Part shown: positions 47,902-58,530 of the stretch, piece after piece
Layout of the letters: every line of letters begins with the position of its first letter
Position numbering within the stretch: position 1 is the stretch's first letter
Source: Synechococcales cyanobacterium GL140_1_metabat_312
GTDB lineage: Bacteria; Cyanobacteriota; Cyanobacteriia; Leptolyngbyales; Leptolyngbyaceae
DNA length: 64,000 nucleotides
NCBI GenBank assembly: GCA_025351345.1
Contig: JANXWB010000086.1
Span: forward strand, 19,264 to 83,263
Direction: 5' to 3'
The notes under the pieces: model-generated
Databases searched by the model: none
Told to the model about the DNA's origin: nothing
What the model saw: only the letters and a program-made list of their open reading frames with translations
Made by a program: the position numbers and the translations under genes

Positions 47902-49863
47902 ATGGCAGCCCAATCTGTATCAGCGACCTCCCCGGCCCTTGGGTCACGGACAGTAGCAGAACCAAAAATTCATCACTCTGCCTACGTACATGTGTTTTCA
48001 AACCTAGTCGGTGACGTCAGGGTCGGAGAACATGTAATGATTGCTCCAGGGACTTCGATTCGCGCTGTGGATGCGATGTCATTTCACATTGGCGCTAATA
48101 CCAATGTTCAAGATGGCGTTGTGATTCATGGCTTATCATCGGGCCGGGTGCAAGGTGATGATGGTGAGATTTATTCCGTTTGGATTGGCCAAAATAGTGC
48201 CATCACTCACATGGCTCTTGTGAATGGACCCGCCTATGTGGGAAGTGATTGTTTCATTGGATTCCGAACCACTGTGTTTAATGCACGGGTTGGATCTGGA
48301 TCAATTGTGATGATGCATTGCCTAATTCAGGACGTGGAAATCCCGCCGGGACGATTTGTTCCCTCTGGATCGATTATTACAACACAGCAGCAAGCCGATC
48401 GCCTGCCGGATGTAACGCCGCAGGACCAGGAATTTGTGAAGCACGTCATTGGTATGACGAAGGCGACCCAATCCCCTCGATCGAGTTCTCACTGCGCCGA
48501 AGTTTCAGCTAGTATCCCTCCGATTAAAAACGACATGGCTAGTACCTATCAGTCCAAGAGTGCAAGTGCGGAAGTTGTGGATCACGTGCGTCAGCTTCTG
48601 GCGCAGGGTTATCGCATCGGTACCGAACACGCTAACAAGCGTCAGTTCCAAAATGGGGGCTGGAAAACCTGTACCCCTATTCAATCTACATCCGAATCTG
48701 CCGTATTAAGTGAGCTTCAGGGATGCCTGAGCGACCACGGTGGTGAGTACGTTCGTCTGATTGGCATTGATCCCAAAGCCAAAAAGCGCGTCCTTGAAAA
48801 GATTATTCAACGTCCAGAAGAATCACCCGTCAGTCTGAATGGAGCAGCGGTGTCTAGAACTCACAGCAATTTTAGTCATGCCTCTATTTCCAGCAACGGC
48901 GCAGGTCCAACCGATAGCAGTGCAGCGGCTCAGATTCGCCAAGTTGTGAATCGGGGCGGCCGGATTTCTGTTGAGTTTGCGAATAAGCGTCAATTCCAAA
49001 ATGGCGGTTGGCAGAGCGGTGGGTTCCTAAGTGGATCGAATGAAGGCGCGATTATGTCGGCCCTCAATCAATTTATAGGGCAACATTCCGGCGAATACGT
49101 TCGGGTTGTAGGCGTGGATCCTGTAGCTAAAAAGCGTCTCATGGAAACCATAGTCCAGCGTCCAAATGGCCAATCCGGAGGGAACGTCAGCCCGATCGTA
49201 GCTGCAACCAATTCCGTTTCCGCCACTCATTTCTCTGCTCCTTCCGTGAGTGCAGATTTAGGTAGCCAAGTTCAGCAATTGTTGAATCAAGGCGCTGCGA
49301 TCGGTCTAGAGTTTGCAGACCAACGGCGATATCGGGCTTCCTCTTGGACCACTGTTCCAGCGCTTTCTGGGCGCAGTGCAGGCGACATCCTGAACACTGT
49401 TAATCGTTTCATTGCGGACCATCCTAATGATTACATTCGGTTGATTGGTGTGGATACGAAGGCGAAAAAACGTCTCGTTGAACTCACCATTAGTCGTCCT
49501 GGAAATCAAACGGCATCTGTTGCAACCCAGAGTTACAGCGCTCCCTCGTCCAATGGTTACTCCAACGGTTCTAGGGCAAGTATCGCTCCTGCATCTAGCG
49601 GTAGTTTGAATGCACAAGCAGCGGATCATGTTCGTCAACTGGTCCGATCGGGTCATAAGTTAACTCTTGAGTTCGCGGATGTTCGTCGGTACAAGATTAA
49701 TTCTTGGCAAACCGCTGGAGTTATTCCATCAGGCGGCAGTGAATCAAGCACGATGAATCAAGTCCAAGCATTAGCTGGACAGTATGCTGGATCCTATGTG
49801 CGGTTGGTTGGAACTGATGGTTCTAAGCGTCGTGTGTTGGAAGCGGTGATTCAAAAGCCATAG
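47902..49863 (+). CDS. ccmM: Carboxysome scaffold protein CcmM, four SSU-like repeats
   Basis: CcmM cross-links RuBisCO and the shell. Residues 1-205 are a gamma-carbonic-anhydrase-like hexapeptide domain; about 223-305, 341-425, 452-540 and 572-650 are four small-subunit-like (SSUL) repeats with the motif [12 protein letters not shown] or FADxRRYxxxSW. The domain keeps the zinc ligands H76 and H103, but position 108, equivalent to H122 of Cam, is Asn, and the second cysteine of the redox disulfide seen in Thermosynechococcus CcmM (C198 here) is Ser204. It is therefore probably not an active carbonic anhydrase. SSUL1 alone carries a Cys pair, C257-C275, spaced as in Synechococcus CcmM. ATG 48535 (M212) could start a short SSUL-only form. 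Confidence 0.95.
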   Translation: MAAQSVSATSPALGSRTVAEPKIHHSAYVHVFSNLVGDVRVGEHVMIAPGTSIRAVDAMSFHIGANTNVQDGVVIHGLSSGRVQGDDGEIYSVWIGQNSAITHMALVNGPAYVGSDCFIGFRTTVFNARVGSGSIVMMHCLIQDVEIPPGRFVPSGSIITTQQQADRLPDVTPQDQEFVKHVIGMTKATQSPRSSSHCAEVSASIPPIKNDMASTYQSKSASAEVVDHVRQLLAQGYRIGTEHANKRQFQNGGWKTCTPIQSTSESAVLSELQGCLSDHGGEYVRLIGIDPKAKKRVLEKIIQRPEESPVSLNGAAVSRTHSNFSHASISSNGAGPTDSSAAAQIRQVVNRGGRISVEFANKRQFQNGGWQSGGFLSGSNEGAIMSALNQFIGQHSGEYVRVVGVDPVAKKRLMETIVQRPNGQSGGNVSPIVAATNSVSATHFSAPSVSADLGSQVQQLLNQGAAIGLEFADQRRYRASSWTTVPALSGRSAGDILNTVNRFIADHPNDYIRLIGVDTKAKKRLVELTISRPGNQTASVATQSYSAPSSNGYSNGSRASIAPASSGSLNAQAADHVRQLVRSGHKLTLEFADVRRYKINSWQTAGVIPSGGSESSTMNQVQALAGQYAGSYVRLVGTDGSKRRVLEAVIQKP

Positions 49864-49985
49864 GGCTAGTTTGAATTTTGGGATTTGGATTGGGTTCAAT
49901 CTTTACTGTGAACTCAGTCCGACTTCTTGGTTTCAACGTTTGACTAGAAATTTCATTTTAAATTTCATAATTGTCGGATTCTTTG

Positions 49986-50906
49986 ATGTTTTCTCGTGCC
50001 CTTAACTTTGAGCCGATCAATACCGAGCAATCGTCCACCCAGGGTGATGTTGTTATATTTCCCGGTGCGGTGATTGCTACCGGAGTTTTGTTGCAGGCAG
50101 ATATTGGTAGTCAGATTGTGATCCGATCGGGTGTGTGCGTTGGGTTAGGCTCCGTAATCCATGCAAGTGGTGGCCCCATTATTGTTAATGAGGGGGCGAA
50201 TTTAGGGGCGGGTGTTTTGTTGATTGGGGCGGTGACGATCGGCGCAAGGGCTTGTTTGGGTGCGGCGGTGACGGTGATTGACAGTGTGGTTGCACCGGGG
50301 ACAATTCTGGAAGCGGGAAAATTAGTGGGCGATCGTAGTCGTCATCAGGTAACGGTAGATGATTTGATTGATTCCATTCCTATGAATTTGCAGACCAGAC
50401 CTATGGAAATTGGAGCTGATCTTAATTCGATTATCGAACCAATTACTCAGCCAGTTGTTGAGCCGATCGTCAGTTCATTTGTTGAGCCGATCGTAGATTC
50501 ATTGAATGTAAATTCAAAATTTCAATATCCATCTGAAATTAAATCAGAACCCATCGCGGCGGGTGTTGTTGACAGTTCTGGGAAGCCTTGGCAATCCTGT
50601 GATCCAAACCCTTGGGATCCAACCAATCATCCGCCGGATGAAACGACCTGTCAGGTCACAAGTAAACCAAAAGATCAAAAAACGTTCGACCCAACCCTAT
50701 TTTCAAGTCAAAATTATTCGTCACCTTATCCGCCCTATCAACAGCAACCTCAAACTTCTACGATCGGACCATCTGTAATTGAACCTATAGTTACAAATTC
50801 ATTCCCGATCGAACCTGTTACTGAACCCTCAGCCGATATAGAACCGAAGGCGGTCTACGGTCAAGAGTATGTAAATCGGATGTTGGGAAAAATGTCAGGA
50901 CGATAG
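49986..50906 (+). CDS. ccmN: Carboxysome adaptor protein CcmN
   Basis: CcmN bridges CcmM and the CcmK2 shell. Residues about 20-130 are left-handed beta-helix repeats (VVIFPGAVIATGVLLQADIG, then GPIIVNEGANLGAGVLLIG). A long linker rich in Pro, Ser, Glu and Gln follows, then the C-terminal encapsulation peptide YVNRMLGKMSGR, an amphipathic helix that binds shell proteins. ATG 49986 (MFSRALNF) is preferred; a TTG at 49971 is also in frame. The 3' end overlaps the following minus-strand pseudogene by 12 bases. Confidence 0.9.
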   Translation: MFSRALNFEPINTEQSSTQGDVVIFPGAVIATGVLLQADIGSQIVIRSGVCVGLGSVIHASGGPIIVNEGANLGAGVLLIGAVTIGARACLGAAVTVIDSVVAPGTILEAGKLVGDRSRHQVTVDDLIDSIPMNLQTRPMEIGADLNSIIEPITQPVVEPIVSSFVEPIVDSLNVNSKFQYPSEIKSEPIAAGVVDSSGKPWQSCDPNPWDPTNHPPDETTCQVTSKPKDQKTFDPTLFSSQNYSSPYPPYQQQPQTSTIGPSVIEPIVTNSFPIEPVTEPSADIEPKAVYGQEYVNRMLGKMSGR

Positions 50907-52650
50907 GGGCAAAATTGTTGAATCGATCGGAATCCTAATCGCAAATTGAGTTCCCTCCGGCGACGACCTGCAAACTAATGTGCCATGGTGTCGATCGACA
51001 ACAATCTGATGACTGATTGAAAGCCCCAACCCAGTGCCTTTACCAATTTCTTTAGTCGTGAAAAATGGATCAAACAACTTTTCAATTAATGCCTCAGGAA
51101 TCCCCAAACCATTATCGGAAATAATAATCTCAGCGTAGTTGTTAATATGCTTTGAGGTGATAGTTATTTTAGCGGTATCAATAGGTCCTAGCGCATCGAT
51201 CGCATTCCCAATAATATTCATAAATACTTGATTCAACAGACCCGGAAAACAATTCACTAAGGGTAAATTGCCATAGTTTTTTTCCAGAACAATAGGTATT
51301 TGGGGCGAACGTTTCAACCGATGATGAAGAATCAGCAATGTACTATCGAGTCCTTTATGGAGATCGGATGCCTTGATATCAAAGCCATCAAGCCGAGAAA
51401 AATTACGTAAACTCGAAACAATCTCTTGAATTCGACTGGTCCCCATTTTCATTGAAGCCAACAGCTTCGGGAAATCGGTTTGAACAAATGCAAGATCAAT
51501 AATCTCAGCATGATCCTTTATTTCAATTGGCACAGTAGATTGAGCATGAAACAACTCAATATGCTTGATTAATAGTTGTAAATAGGATTCAGCATATTCA
51601 AGATTGCCATGAACAAACCCGATCGGATTATTCACCTCATGGGCAATGCCCGCCACCATTTGTCCTAAACTCGACATTTTTTCACTTTGCACCAATTGAG
51701 ATTGCGTTAATCGCAAGTCCATCAATATGTTTTCGAGTTCTTGGGTTCGGGTTTGAACTTGCGTTTCGAGAGTTTCATTGTAAGTAGCAAGCTGACTGAA
51801 CGACGCTTTGAGCTGTGAGGCCATGCTAGAAAACGATCGGGCTAAGCTCCCAATTTCGTCCCGGCGCTCTGTTTCAAGTTGCATTTCAAAATTACCCCGC
51901 GCCAGAGATTCGGTCGCGATCGCCAGTTTTGCCAGCGGCAGATGAACATTGCAGCGAAGAATTCGATACAGCAAAAAAAGCTCGATCAATAACGCCAAGA
52001 AGCCTAGTATCACTAAGGGAGCCGTTGAAATCAGCGCCTTTATTGTTAATTCAGATTGCGGATACACCGTCACCCAATACCAATTGGGTCCATTAATTTT
52101 AGTAATTGCCCAGAACGATTTTCCCTGTGGATCTTTGATGATTTCCACTGATTCGTTTAGCAACTTAGCTTGCTGAAAAATGCGTTTAAATTCCAGGTCA
52201 TCAATCTTTTGCAGGTTTAGCTTACCATCGGACGCTTTGAGTTCATCCATCCGATCGGGATGAACGATAATTTGCTTTTTGTAAAGATGGGAACGCTTTC
52301 AAGTCTTTTCCCTGAGGGAAATTTCGATAAGTCTGGTCATTCCACTGATACATCTGTTTACCAAATCTTGTCACGACATCCGGTAACATCGGTTGCCTAA
52401 GCCGCTCCATTAGATCAGTCTTAAGAATCTTATGATTTGCTTCTGCAAGCTGGAAAATATCTTGATCATGACGCGATCGGTCTCTTAAATGGCGTTGTAA
52501 ATCTTGCCGAAGATGAAACTCAGCTTCTTGTAAGGCGTGGAAATAGACGAAGGCGATCGCTAAGCCCGAGATTCCTACCACCGGAAACCCTAGCCACGCC
52601 ATGGTTTTTAAGGTTAAAGACTGAGCCAACCGCGATCGTAATCGATCCAT
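50895..52650 (-). pseudogene. Sensor histidine kinase, broken by internal deletion and frame change
   Basis: ATG 52650 opens a membrane sensor: helix about 17-37 and helical HLRQDLQRHLRDRSRHDQDIF, up to YRNFPQGKDLKAFPS, then a stop at about 52243. In another frame, QIIVHPDRMDELKASDGKLN (about 52270-52210) resumes the end of a Cache-type sensor domain, then a second membrane helix, HAMP (PLAKLAIATESLARGNFE), HisKA (QMVAGIAHEVNNP) and an intact ATPase domain ([24 protein letters not shown]). About 150-200 residues of the sensor domain seem to be missing. Without a frame correction no full protein is made. The 3' end overlaps ccmN. Confidence 0.75.
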
Positions 52651-52655
52651 AACTT

Positions 52656-52701
52656 AAAGATGCATGGTGTATGTATAAAAAGATGCATGGTGTATGTATA
52701 A
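52656..52701. repeat. Tandem 23-bp repeat, two copies
   Basis: AAAGATGCATGGTGTATGTA, plus TAA, occurs at 52656-52678 and again at 52679-52701 with no difference. It lies just upstream of the histidine kinase pseudogene and may affect its promoter. Confidence 0.75.
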
Positions 52702-52900
52702 AGCCAAAGGCTAAATCCGAGATTCAAGGACTCTTTTGAGATTTTACCCGTAATTTTGGAATGGTATTTGTTATTAGTTCATCGCAAGTTTCAGAAAACC
52801 CCGATCATGGGTGTGCGACTGTACCCAAACCAGTTAAAATAATCACCTGACTTATTGTTAAGACTTCTTTACCTCATCTCCTTACCTCATTTAGGCTAAT

Positions 52901-54697
52901 ATGTCTCTTCCCATTCGGAACATTGCAATCATCGCCCACGTTGACCACGGCAAAACCACCCTTGTGGATGCGCTGCTACAGCAATCGGGTACCTTTCGCG
53001 AGAACGAAGAAGTCCCGATCTGCGTGATGGATTCCAATGATCTTGAGCGGGAGCGGGGCATTACGATTCTGTCGAAAAATACGGCAGTTCGTTACAACGA
53101 CATCTTGATCAACATTGTGGACACTCCCGGACACGCGGACTTCGGGGGCGAAGTTGAGCGGGTGTTGGGGATGGTAGACGGATGCCTACTGATTGTTGAT
53201 GCGAACGAAGGCCCAATGCCTCAGACTCGGTTTGTGTTGAAAAAGGCACTAGAGAAAGGTCTACGTCCGATCGTCTTCGTCAATAAAATCGATCGGGTTC
53301 GCTTGGATCCCCACATCGCCATTGATAAGGTGCTGGATCTCTTTATCGAACTTGGTGCAGACGACGATCAGTGCGATTTTCCTTACTTGTTTGGATCCGG
53401 TCTCGGCGGCTTTGCAAAGGATCAGCCCGAAGATGAATCCGACAATTTAATCCCATTGTTTAATTCAATTTTGCGCAACGTTCCACCTCCTGTGGGGGAT
53501 CCGGAAAAGCCCTTGCAGCTGCAAGTCACAACCTTGGACTATTCTGAATATCTCGGTCGGATTGTGATTGGCCGGATCAATAATGGGACGATCAAAATTG
53601 GACAGCAGTACGCCCTCGTTAAAGAAGATGGCAAGATAGTTAAAAACAAAATCTCGAAGCTCATGGGCTTTGAGGGCTTGAACCGGGTTGACATCGAATC
53701 CTGTAGCGCTGGAAACCTCGTCGCTGTGGCCGGATTTGCAGATGCTAATATTGGTGAAACCATCACTTGTGCAGAAGATCCCCAAGCGCTCCCGATGATC
53801 AAAGTTGATGAGCCAACGCTTCAAATGACTTTTATGGTCAACGATTCGCCGTTTGCTGGGAAAGAAGGCAAGTTTGTCACCTCTCGTCAGGTTCGCGATC
53901 GGCTCATGCGTGAATTGCAGACCAACGTGGCGTTGCGAGTTGAAGAAACTGATTCCCCCGATCGGTTTGCTGTTGCAGGTCGTGGGGAATTGCACTTGGG
54001 TATTTTGATTGAAACCATGCGCCGTGAAGGGTATGAGTTCCAAGTGTCCCAGCCCCAGGTGATTTATCGTGAATTAGCGGGTAAAAAATGTGAGCCGTTT
54101 GAGCTTCTGGCCCTTGACCTACCCGACGAAGCGGTGGGTTCAGTGATTGAGAAACTAGGCACCCGTAAAGCAGAAATGCAAAACATGGAAGCCAATGGAT
54201 TGGGCCGTACGATTTTGGAATTTGTCGTTCCAGCACGGGGCTTGATTGGCTTCCGGGGTGACTTCATTCGTCTAACCCGAGGCGAAGGCATTATGAACCA
54301 CAGTTTTGTGGACTATCGTCCGATCGTAGGCGATATCCAGGCTCGTTACAACGGGGTTATTATGTCAGTGGAAGAAGGCACGGCCACCTTCTACTCCCTG
54401 ATGAATGCTGAAGATCGTGGATTCTTCTTTATCAAACCAACCACCAAGGTTTACAAGGGCATGATCATCGGGGAACACAATCGTCCTCAAGATCTTGAAA
54501 TCAATGTTTGCAAATCAAAGCAACTGACTAACCACCGGGCATCTGGTGGAGAAGAAACGGTTCAGCTTAAGGCTCCTCAGGAGATGAGTCTAGAACGTGC
54601 GCTTGAGTATATTGGGTCTGATGAATTACTCGAAATCACCCCATTGTCAGTTCGCTTACGGAAGATGGACAAAAAGAAAGTTGCAGGCAAACGCTAA
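52901..54697 (+). CDS. typA: Translational GTPase TypA/BipA
   Basis: The product is a ribosome-associated GTPase linked to stress and cold growth. Seen: [20 protein letters not shown] (G1, about 7-26), the switch [23 protein letters not shown] (G3), NKIDR (G4), and the C-terminal [20 protein letters not shown]. At 598 residues it is full length. A terminator follows. Confidence 0.96.
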   Translation: MSLPIRNIAIIAHVDHGKTTLVDALLQQSGTFRENEEVPICVMDSNDLERERGITILSKNTAVRYNDILINIVDTPGHADFGGEVERVLGMVDGCLLIVDANEGPMPQTRFVLKKALEKGLRPIVFVNKIDRVRLDPHIAIDKVLDLFIELGADDDQCDFPYLFGSGLGGFAKDQPEDESDNLIPLFNSILRNVPPPVGDPEKPLQLQVTTLDYSEYLGRIVIGRINNGTIKIGQQYALVKEDGKIVKNKISKLMGFEGLNRVDIESCSAGNLVAVAGFADANIGETITCAEDPQALPMIKVDEPTLQMTFMVNDSPFAGKEGKFVTSRQVRDRLMRELQTNVALRVEETDSPDRFAVAGRGELHLGILIETMRREGYEFQVSQPQVIYRELAGKKCEPFELLALDLPDEAVGSVIEKLGTRKAEMQNMEANGLGRTILEFVVPARGLIGFRGDFIRLTRGEGIMNHSFVDYRPIVGDIQARYNGVIMSVEEGTATFYSLMNAEDRGFFFIKPTTKVYKGMIIGEHNRPQDLEINVCKSKQLTNHRASGGEETVQLKAPQEMSLERALEYIGSDELLEITPLSVRLRKMDKKKVAGKR

Positions 54698-54730
54698 GAT
54701 TCCGATCGGCTTTTGATCGATTTGTTGATA

Positions 54731-54773
54731 ATAAGGGGGAAGGATCTACATCAGATTCTTCCCCTTATTTTTA
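54731..54773 (+). terminator. Terminator of typA
   Basis: The arms ATAAGGGGGAAG and CTTCCCCTTAT form a long stem with one bulge, followed by TTTTTAT. Confidence 0.8.
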
Positions 54774-54859
54774 TCGGTCATTCTGTTAATGCAAGCGGTA
54801 AACTTATACCGATCGTCCTCATTGCCTACACCTCAATTATTCTTATATATTTAACGAAT

Positions 54860-55675
54860 ATGTCTGACGAAATGCTTCCTCAAGATTTGCTTCAGCGCGA
54901 ACAAGAGTTTCATGACCAGTGGGCCAGTACAATTGATATTGATGGAATTCGAGTTGCCGATTATTTTGAAGCCTGCACTGCCCCTGAAAACCGATTTATC
55001 TTGAAGCATTTGGGCGATGTTCGTGAAAAATATTTACTTGATCTCGGGTGTGGTGCGGGCGAGAATAGCGTTTATTTCTCGAAGTTAGGAGCGCATTGTG
55101 TTGCCTCAGACTACTCTCCAGGTATGGTACAAGTTGCCTTAAAACTTGCGCTAAAAAATGGCGTTCAGGTGGAAGGTCGGGTTATAAATGCTATGGCAAT
55201 AGATTACCCAGATAATACGTTTGACATTGTTTATGCAGCAAATCTGTTGCACCATATTCCAGATCCTAGTGTGACGATTCGTGAAATGCATCGAGTGTTA
55301 AAGCCGGGTGGGAAGATGTGTTTCTGGGATCCATTGCGTCATAATCCGATCATTAATATCTATCGAAAAATGGCGGTGGAAGTCCGTACTGAAGACGAAA
55401 CACCGCTTCATATCAATATTGTTAATGAAGTGAAGCAACAATTTTCATCGACTAAATTCGATACCTTTTGGATTGCCACACTCTGGATATTCTTACAATT
55501 TTACTTAATTGAAAATGTTAATCCAAACCAGGAGCGTTACTGGAAAAAAATTATTCTAGAACAAAATCGTCTTCGCCCACTTTATCAACGGTTAGAACGA
55601 TTGGATAAGTTTTTAAAGAGAATTCCAGGAATGCATCGATTGGCCTGGAATCTTGCGATCGTTGCTACTAAATAA
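54860..55675 (+). CDS. Class I SAM-dependent methyltransferase
   Basis: From ATG 54860 (MSDEMLPQDLL, 271 residues), the Rossmann domain shows LLDLGCGAGENSVYFSKLG (motif I), SDYSPGMVQVAL (motif II), and FDIVYAANLLHHIPDP with EMHRVLKPGGKMCFWDP. The C-terminal 90 residues contain helical, aromatic stretches (IWIFLQFYLIENVNPNQ). The substrate cannot be read from the sequence. Upstream frame extensions overlap the typA terminator and are rejected. Confidence 0.85.
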   Translation: MSDEMLPQDLLQREQEFHDQWASTIDIDGIRVADYFEACTAPENRFILKHLGDVREKYLLDLGCGAGENSVYFSKLGAHCVASDYSPGMVQVALKLALKNGVQVEGRVINAMAIDYPDNTFDIVYAANLLHHIPDPSVTIREMHRVLKPGGKMCFWDPLRHNPIINIYRKMAVEVRTEDETPLHINIVNEVKQQFSSTKFDTFWIATLWIFLQFYLIENVNPNQERYWKKIILEQNRLRPLYQRLERLDKFLKRIPGMHRLAWNLAIVATK

Positions 55676-55816
55676 GATGATTTGTGGAATTAAATTGTAT
55701 CTTGTGAAAGCAAGTGAGTGAAGGATTCTATGGTTAGATAAAGTATGAATTATTGCTTGGAATATTCCAGTTAAAGCAACTTTCAAGTGTTGTTCTTAAA
55801 ATCACTTTTCTAAACA

Positions 55817-56566
55817 ATGGTTAACGTACAGTGTGGCCCTATCCAATTTTCACAAGTTCAAGCAGTTATCTTTGATAAAGATGGGACATTAGCTGATTCT
55901 AAACACTATCTTCGTCAGCTCGGCTATCAACGGGCACATCATTTAACCTTAGCTGTAGGTAATCGTGCGAGTAGCGATTTTAAACAGGGTTTACTGCGAT
56001 CGTGGGGAGTAACGGAAAATTGTGTCGATCCAACTGGACAAATTGCTGTTGCAAGCCAAGCTGAAGAAGAAATTGCGACGGCTGGCCAATTAACAGCTCT
56101 TGGTTATGGGTGGATTGAGGCTCTGGAAATAGTAAGACGATCGTTTGATGCGGTTGAATTGACGCAAGCGTTACTCACCCCAGCGTTTGCCGGAGTTGGG
56201 GACTGTTTGCGAGGACTTCATAGCGCAGGATTGAAGGTTGGAATATTATCTTCCGACTCAACGGATAATGTAAACGCCTTTGTGAATCAATGTGATTTGA
56301 ACCCTATTTTAGAACTCTGTTGGGGATCCCAATCTGCTGATTTTAGAAAACCGGATCCACGATTGCTTCATCGCGCTTGTGCGGCCTTAGGTGTCGAGGC
56401 TTCTCGGACCTTGATGGTCGGTGATTCTCGCGCAGATATTGAGATGGCAAAACAAGCCGAAGCTCAGGGCGCGATCGGGGCGGCTTGGGGTTGGCCACTT
56501 TTTGATTTGCCCGGTGTAGATGTGATGTTAGATAAAATCAGCGATATTTCGGCATCTGTTTATTAG
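55817..56566 (+). CDS. HAD-family phosphatase, phosphoglycolate-phosphatase type
   Basis: The 249-residue HAD hydrolase has motif I VIFDKDGTLADS, motif II ILSSDST, the lysine of FRKPDPRLL, and motif IV MVGDSRADIEMAKQA. The size and KPDP motif fit Gph-like phosphoglycolate phosphatases, the enzyme that removes the RuBisCO oxygenase product 2-phosphoglycolate. Other phosphosugar substrates cannot be excluded. Confidence 0.75.
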   Translation: MVNVQCGPIQFSQVQAVIFDKDGTLADSKHYLRQLGYQRAHHLTLAVGNRASSDFKQGLLRSWGVTENCVDPTGQIAVASQAEEEIATAGQLTALGYGWIEALEIVRRSFDAVELTQALLTPAFAGVGDCLRGLHSAGLKVGILSSDSTDNVNAFVNQCDLNPILELCWGSQSADFRKPDPRLLHRACAALGVEASRTLMVGDSRADIEMAKQAEAQGAIGAAWGWPLFDLPGVDVMLDKISDISASVY

Positions 56567-56584
56567 GCTGCTTTAATCATTAGA

Positions 56585-57436
56585 TCAATGAAGGATCGGC
56601 AAGTCTTGTCCAATTGTAGATTGTGTTTTGGCGATCGTATTACTAGATTGGACAGTTGATTCAGGCAAATGGAGTTCGGGCATTGAGGCCGATCGGGTTC
56701 CAGCTGTGGGAAGATTTTGGCTGTCATGATAGGTGAATAAAAGGGAACGCCGCTCTTGTCGTGTTCGATTGCGGGGCGCACCGTGAAATGTCAAACTATG
56801 AAAGAAAATCGTATCTCCAGGCTCTAAGTCTATAGTTATCGCGCGATCGAGTAGAGCTTGATTTACAGGTAGATCTGTTTTTAAGAAAGACTTATTATCT
56901 AATTGATGATCCTCAATTATATCTTTATGGCTTCGGGGCAAAAATCGGAGACCGCCATTTTCAGTATTTGATGGTGTTAAGGCAAGAAAAACAGTAATGA
57001 GATCGGTCGAATTAAATGACCAATATCGAATGTCCCGATGCCACCCAGTATCGCTACTAAAATCTGGATGCTTGCTCATAATTGAGTTGTGATGGGCCAG
57101 AGAAAGTGAAATTGATTTACCAATGAGTTGATGTAATCGGGATAGTACATCAGGATGGGTGGCCCAATCATAGAGGCTCTGCCCTCGGCAAAGGGCATTT
57201 AAAAATCGTCTTGGTATTTTTGAACCGATTTCATCCCTGAGTTCAGGTGCGCCGGGATAGCCTAGTTCTGCTTCATATTCGATCGGCAGAATGGGATTTT
57301 GAAGTAGATTATCGGTGACTTGATTGATCCGATGGAGCAATTCTAGTTGAGCAAGCTGACGAACAACTATAAATCCATCGCGATCGAAATCTTGAAGTTC
57401 TTTTAAACTGAGTGGTTTTGAAACAGATAGAGGCAT
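56585..57436 (-). CDS. Phytanoyl-CoA dioxygenase family protein
   Basis: This is a 283-residue Fe(II)/2-oxoglutarate dioxygenase. Seen: the Fe-binding HxD in GWHRDIRYWSF, the distal His in FFHSLTFHGAPRNR, and the 2-oxoglutarate-binding Arg in RQERRSLLFTY. A specific substrate is not evident; relatives hydroxylate lipids, peptides or small metabolites. The ending (LHLPESTVQSSNTIAKTQ) is unstructured. The stop lies near the convergent HAD gene. Confidence 0.8.
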   Translation of the reverse strand: MPLSVSKPLSLKELQDFDRDGFIVVRQLAQLELLHRINQVTDNLLQNPILPIEYEAELGYPGAPELRDEIGSKIPRRFLNALCRGQSLYDWATHPDVLSRLHQLIGKSISLSLAHHNSIMSKHPDFSSDTGWHRDIRYWSFNSTDLITVFLALTPSNTENGGLRFLPRSHKDIIEDHQLDNKSFLKTDLPVNQALLDRAITIDLEPGDTIFFHSLTFHGAPRNRTRQERRSLLFTYHDSQNLPTAGTRSASMPELHLPESTVQSSNTIAKTQSTIGQDLPILH

Positions 57437-57669
57437 AATCTACTATGGCCGCCGGAATTTTAGAAATTGAATTCTGTTCAAAGCTTTTATGAAACTTTTT
57501 AAAAACTTGAACATATCTAAATCTTAAAGTGCAGTTTTAAAAAGGTCAAATAATCTTTAACTTGTCGTTAATGCCAATTCTCAATTGTCCCACTTCTTGA
57601 TTGCAACTAAATTTGATAGATGCAACCAATACAATAAATATAAACTTTGCTTTCATTAATTGCTACTCT

Positions 57670-58530
57670 TTATTTTGAGGCGATCGTTCCTTTAGGATAA
57701 AGATTCACCCTCTTCGCTAAACCCATTAATTGCAAACTCCGAATCGCCATCCAAGTTGTATCAATTTCCCACCAACGGAATCCCGATTTGGCGACATGGG
57801 GATAGGCATGATGATTGTTATGCCAACCTTCACCGTAGGTCAAAAGTGACACCCACCATAGATTTCTAGACCCATCTTTTGCTGCAAAATTTCGATATCC
57901 TTGCTCATGACAAGCCGAATTCACAAACCAGGTTGAATGCCACAAAAGGACCGATCGAACAAAGATGCCATAGACCACAAAGGACCATCCGCCTAAGGCA
58001 TACAAAGCCACTCCCAACGGTACTTGTAAGGCTAAAAAGTAGCGATCGAGAAACCGATAGAATCCTTGTTTTGCCAAATCTGGGGCATGATGACTATACA
58101 ATTTTGGATCAAAGCTTTCGGGGCTAGGGTAAAGAATCCAAGCAATATGACTCCACCAAAAGCCGCGACTTGCTGAATAGGGATCTTTATTCAAATCTTC
58201 GGTATGAGCATGGTGTTGACGATGGCCTCCAACCCAAAAAATTGGTCCGCCTTGAATAGCCAATGCCCCAAATGTTGCAATTATATATTCCAACCAACGT
58301 GGCACCCGAAAACTGCGGTGGCTAAGCATTCGATGATAGCCCATACAAATGCCAATTCCACCAAATAACCAATGTAATAACAGTGCAACCCCTAAAGCAG
58401 ACCAAGAGAACATTAAGGGAGCTGCAATCAATGCAATTAAGTGGAAAATACTAAAAAATAAAACATTTGTCCAATTCAGCGCAGTAGAACCACGACCGAT
58501 CGAGGCAGTTTGAGTTCGATTTATCATCAT
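57670..58530 (-). CDS. desC: Acyl-lipid Delta9 desaturase
   Basis: DesC introduces the first double bond into membrane-lipid acyl chains. All three histidine boxes are seen: HRMLSH, HRQHH and HNNHH, with paired hydrophobic helices between. At 286 residues it matches DesC. The GTEGWHNNHHAYPH region reads YGEGWHNNHHAYPH, the desaturase signature. It is divergent from a TetR-type regulator gene, 167 bases away, which is the obvious candidate to control it. Confidence 0.92.
   Translation of the reverse strand: MMINRTQTASIGRGSTALNWTNVLFFSIFHLIALIAAPLMFSWSALGVALLLHWLFGGIGICMGYHRMLSHRSFRVPRWLEYIIATFGALAIQGGPIFWVGGHRQHHAHTEDLNKDPYSASRGFWWSHIAWILYPSPESFDPKLYSHHAPDLAKQGFYRFLDRYFLALQVPLGVALYALGGWSFVVYGIFVRSVLLWHSTWFVNSACHEQGYRNFAAKDGSRNLWWVSLLTYGEGWHNNHHAYPHVAKSGFRWWEIDTTWMAIRSLQLMGLAKRVNLYPKGTIASK

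Noticed and set aside
52240..52290. Two separate genes for sensor and kinase
   Set aside because: The short first product would end in the middle of a sensor domain whose C-terminal end resumes in the second frame.
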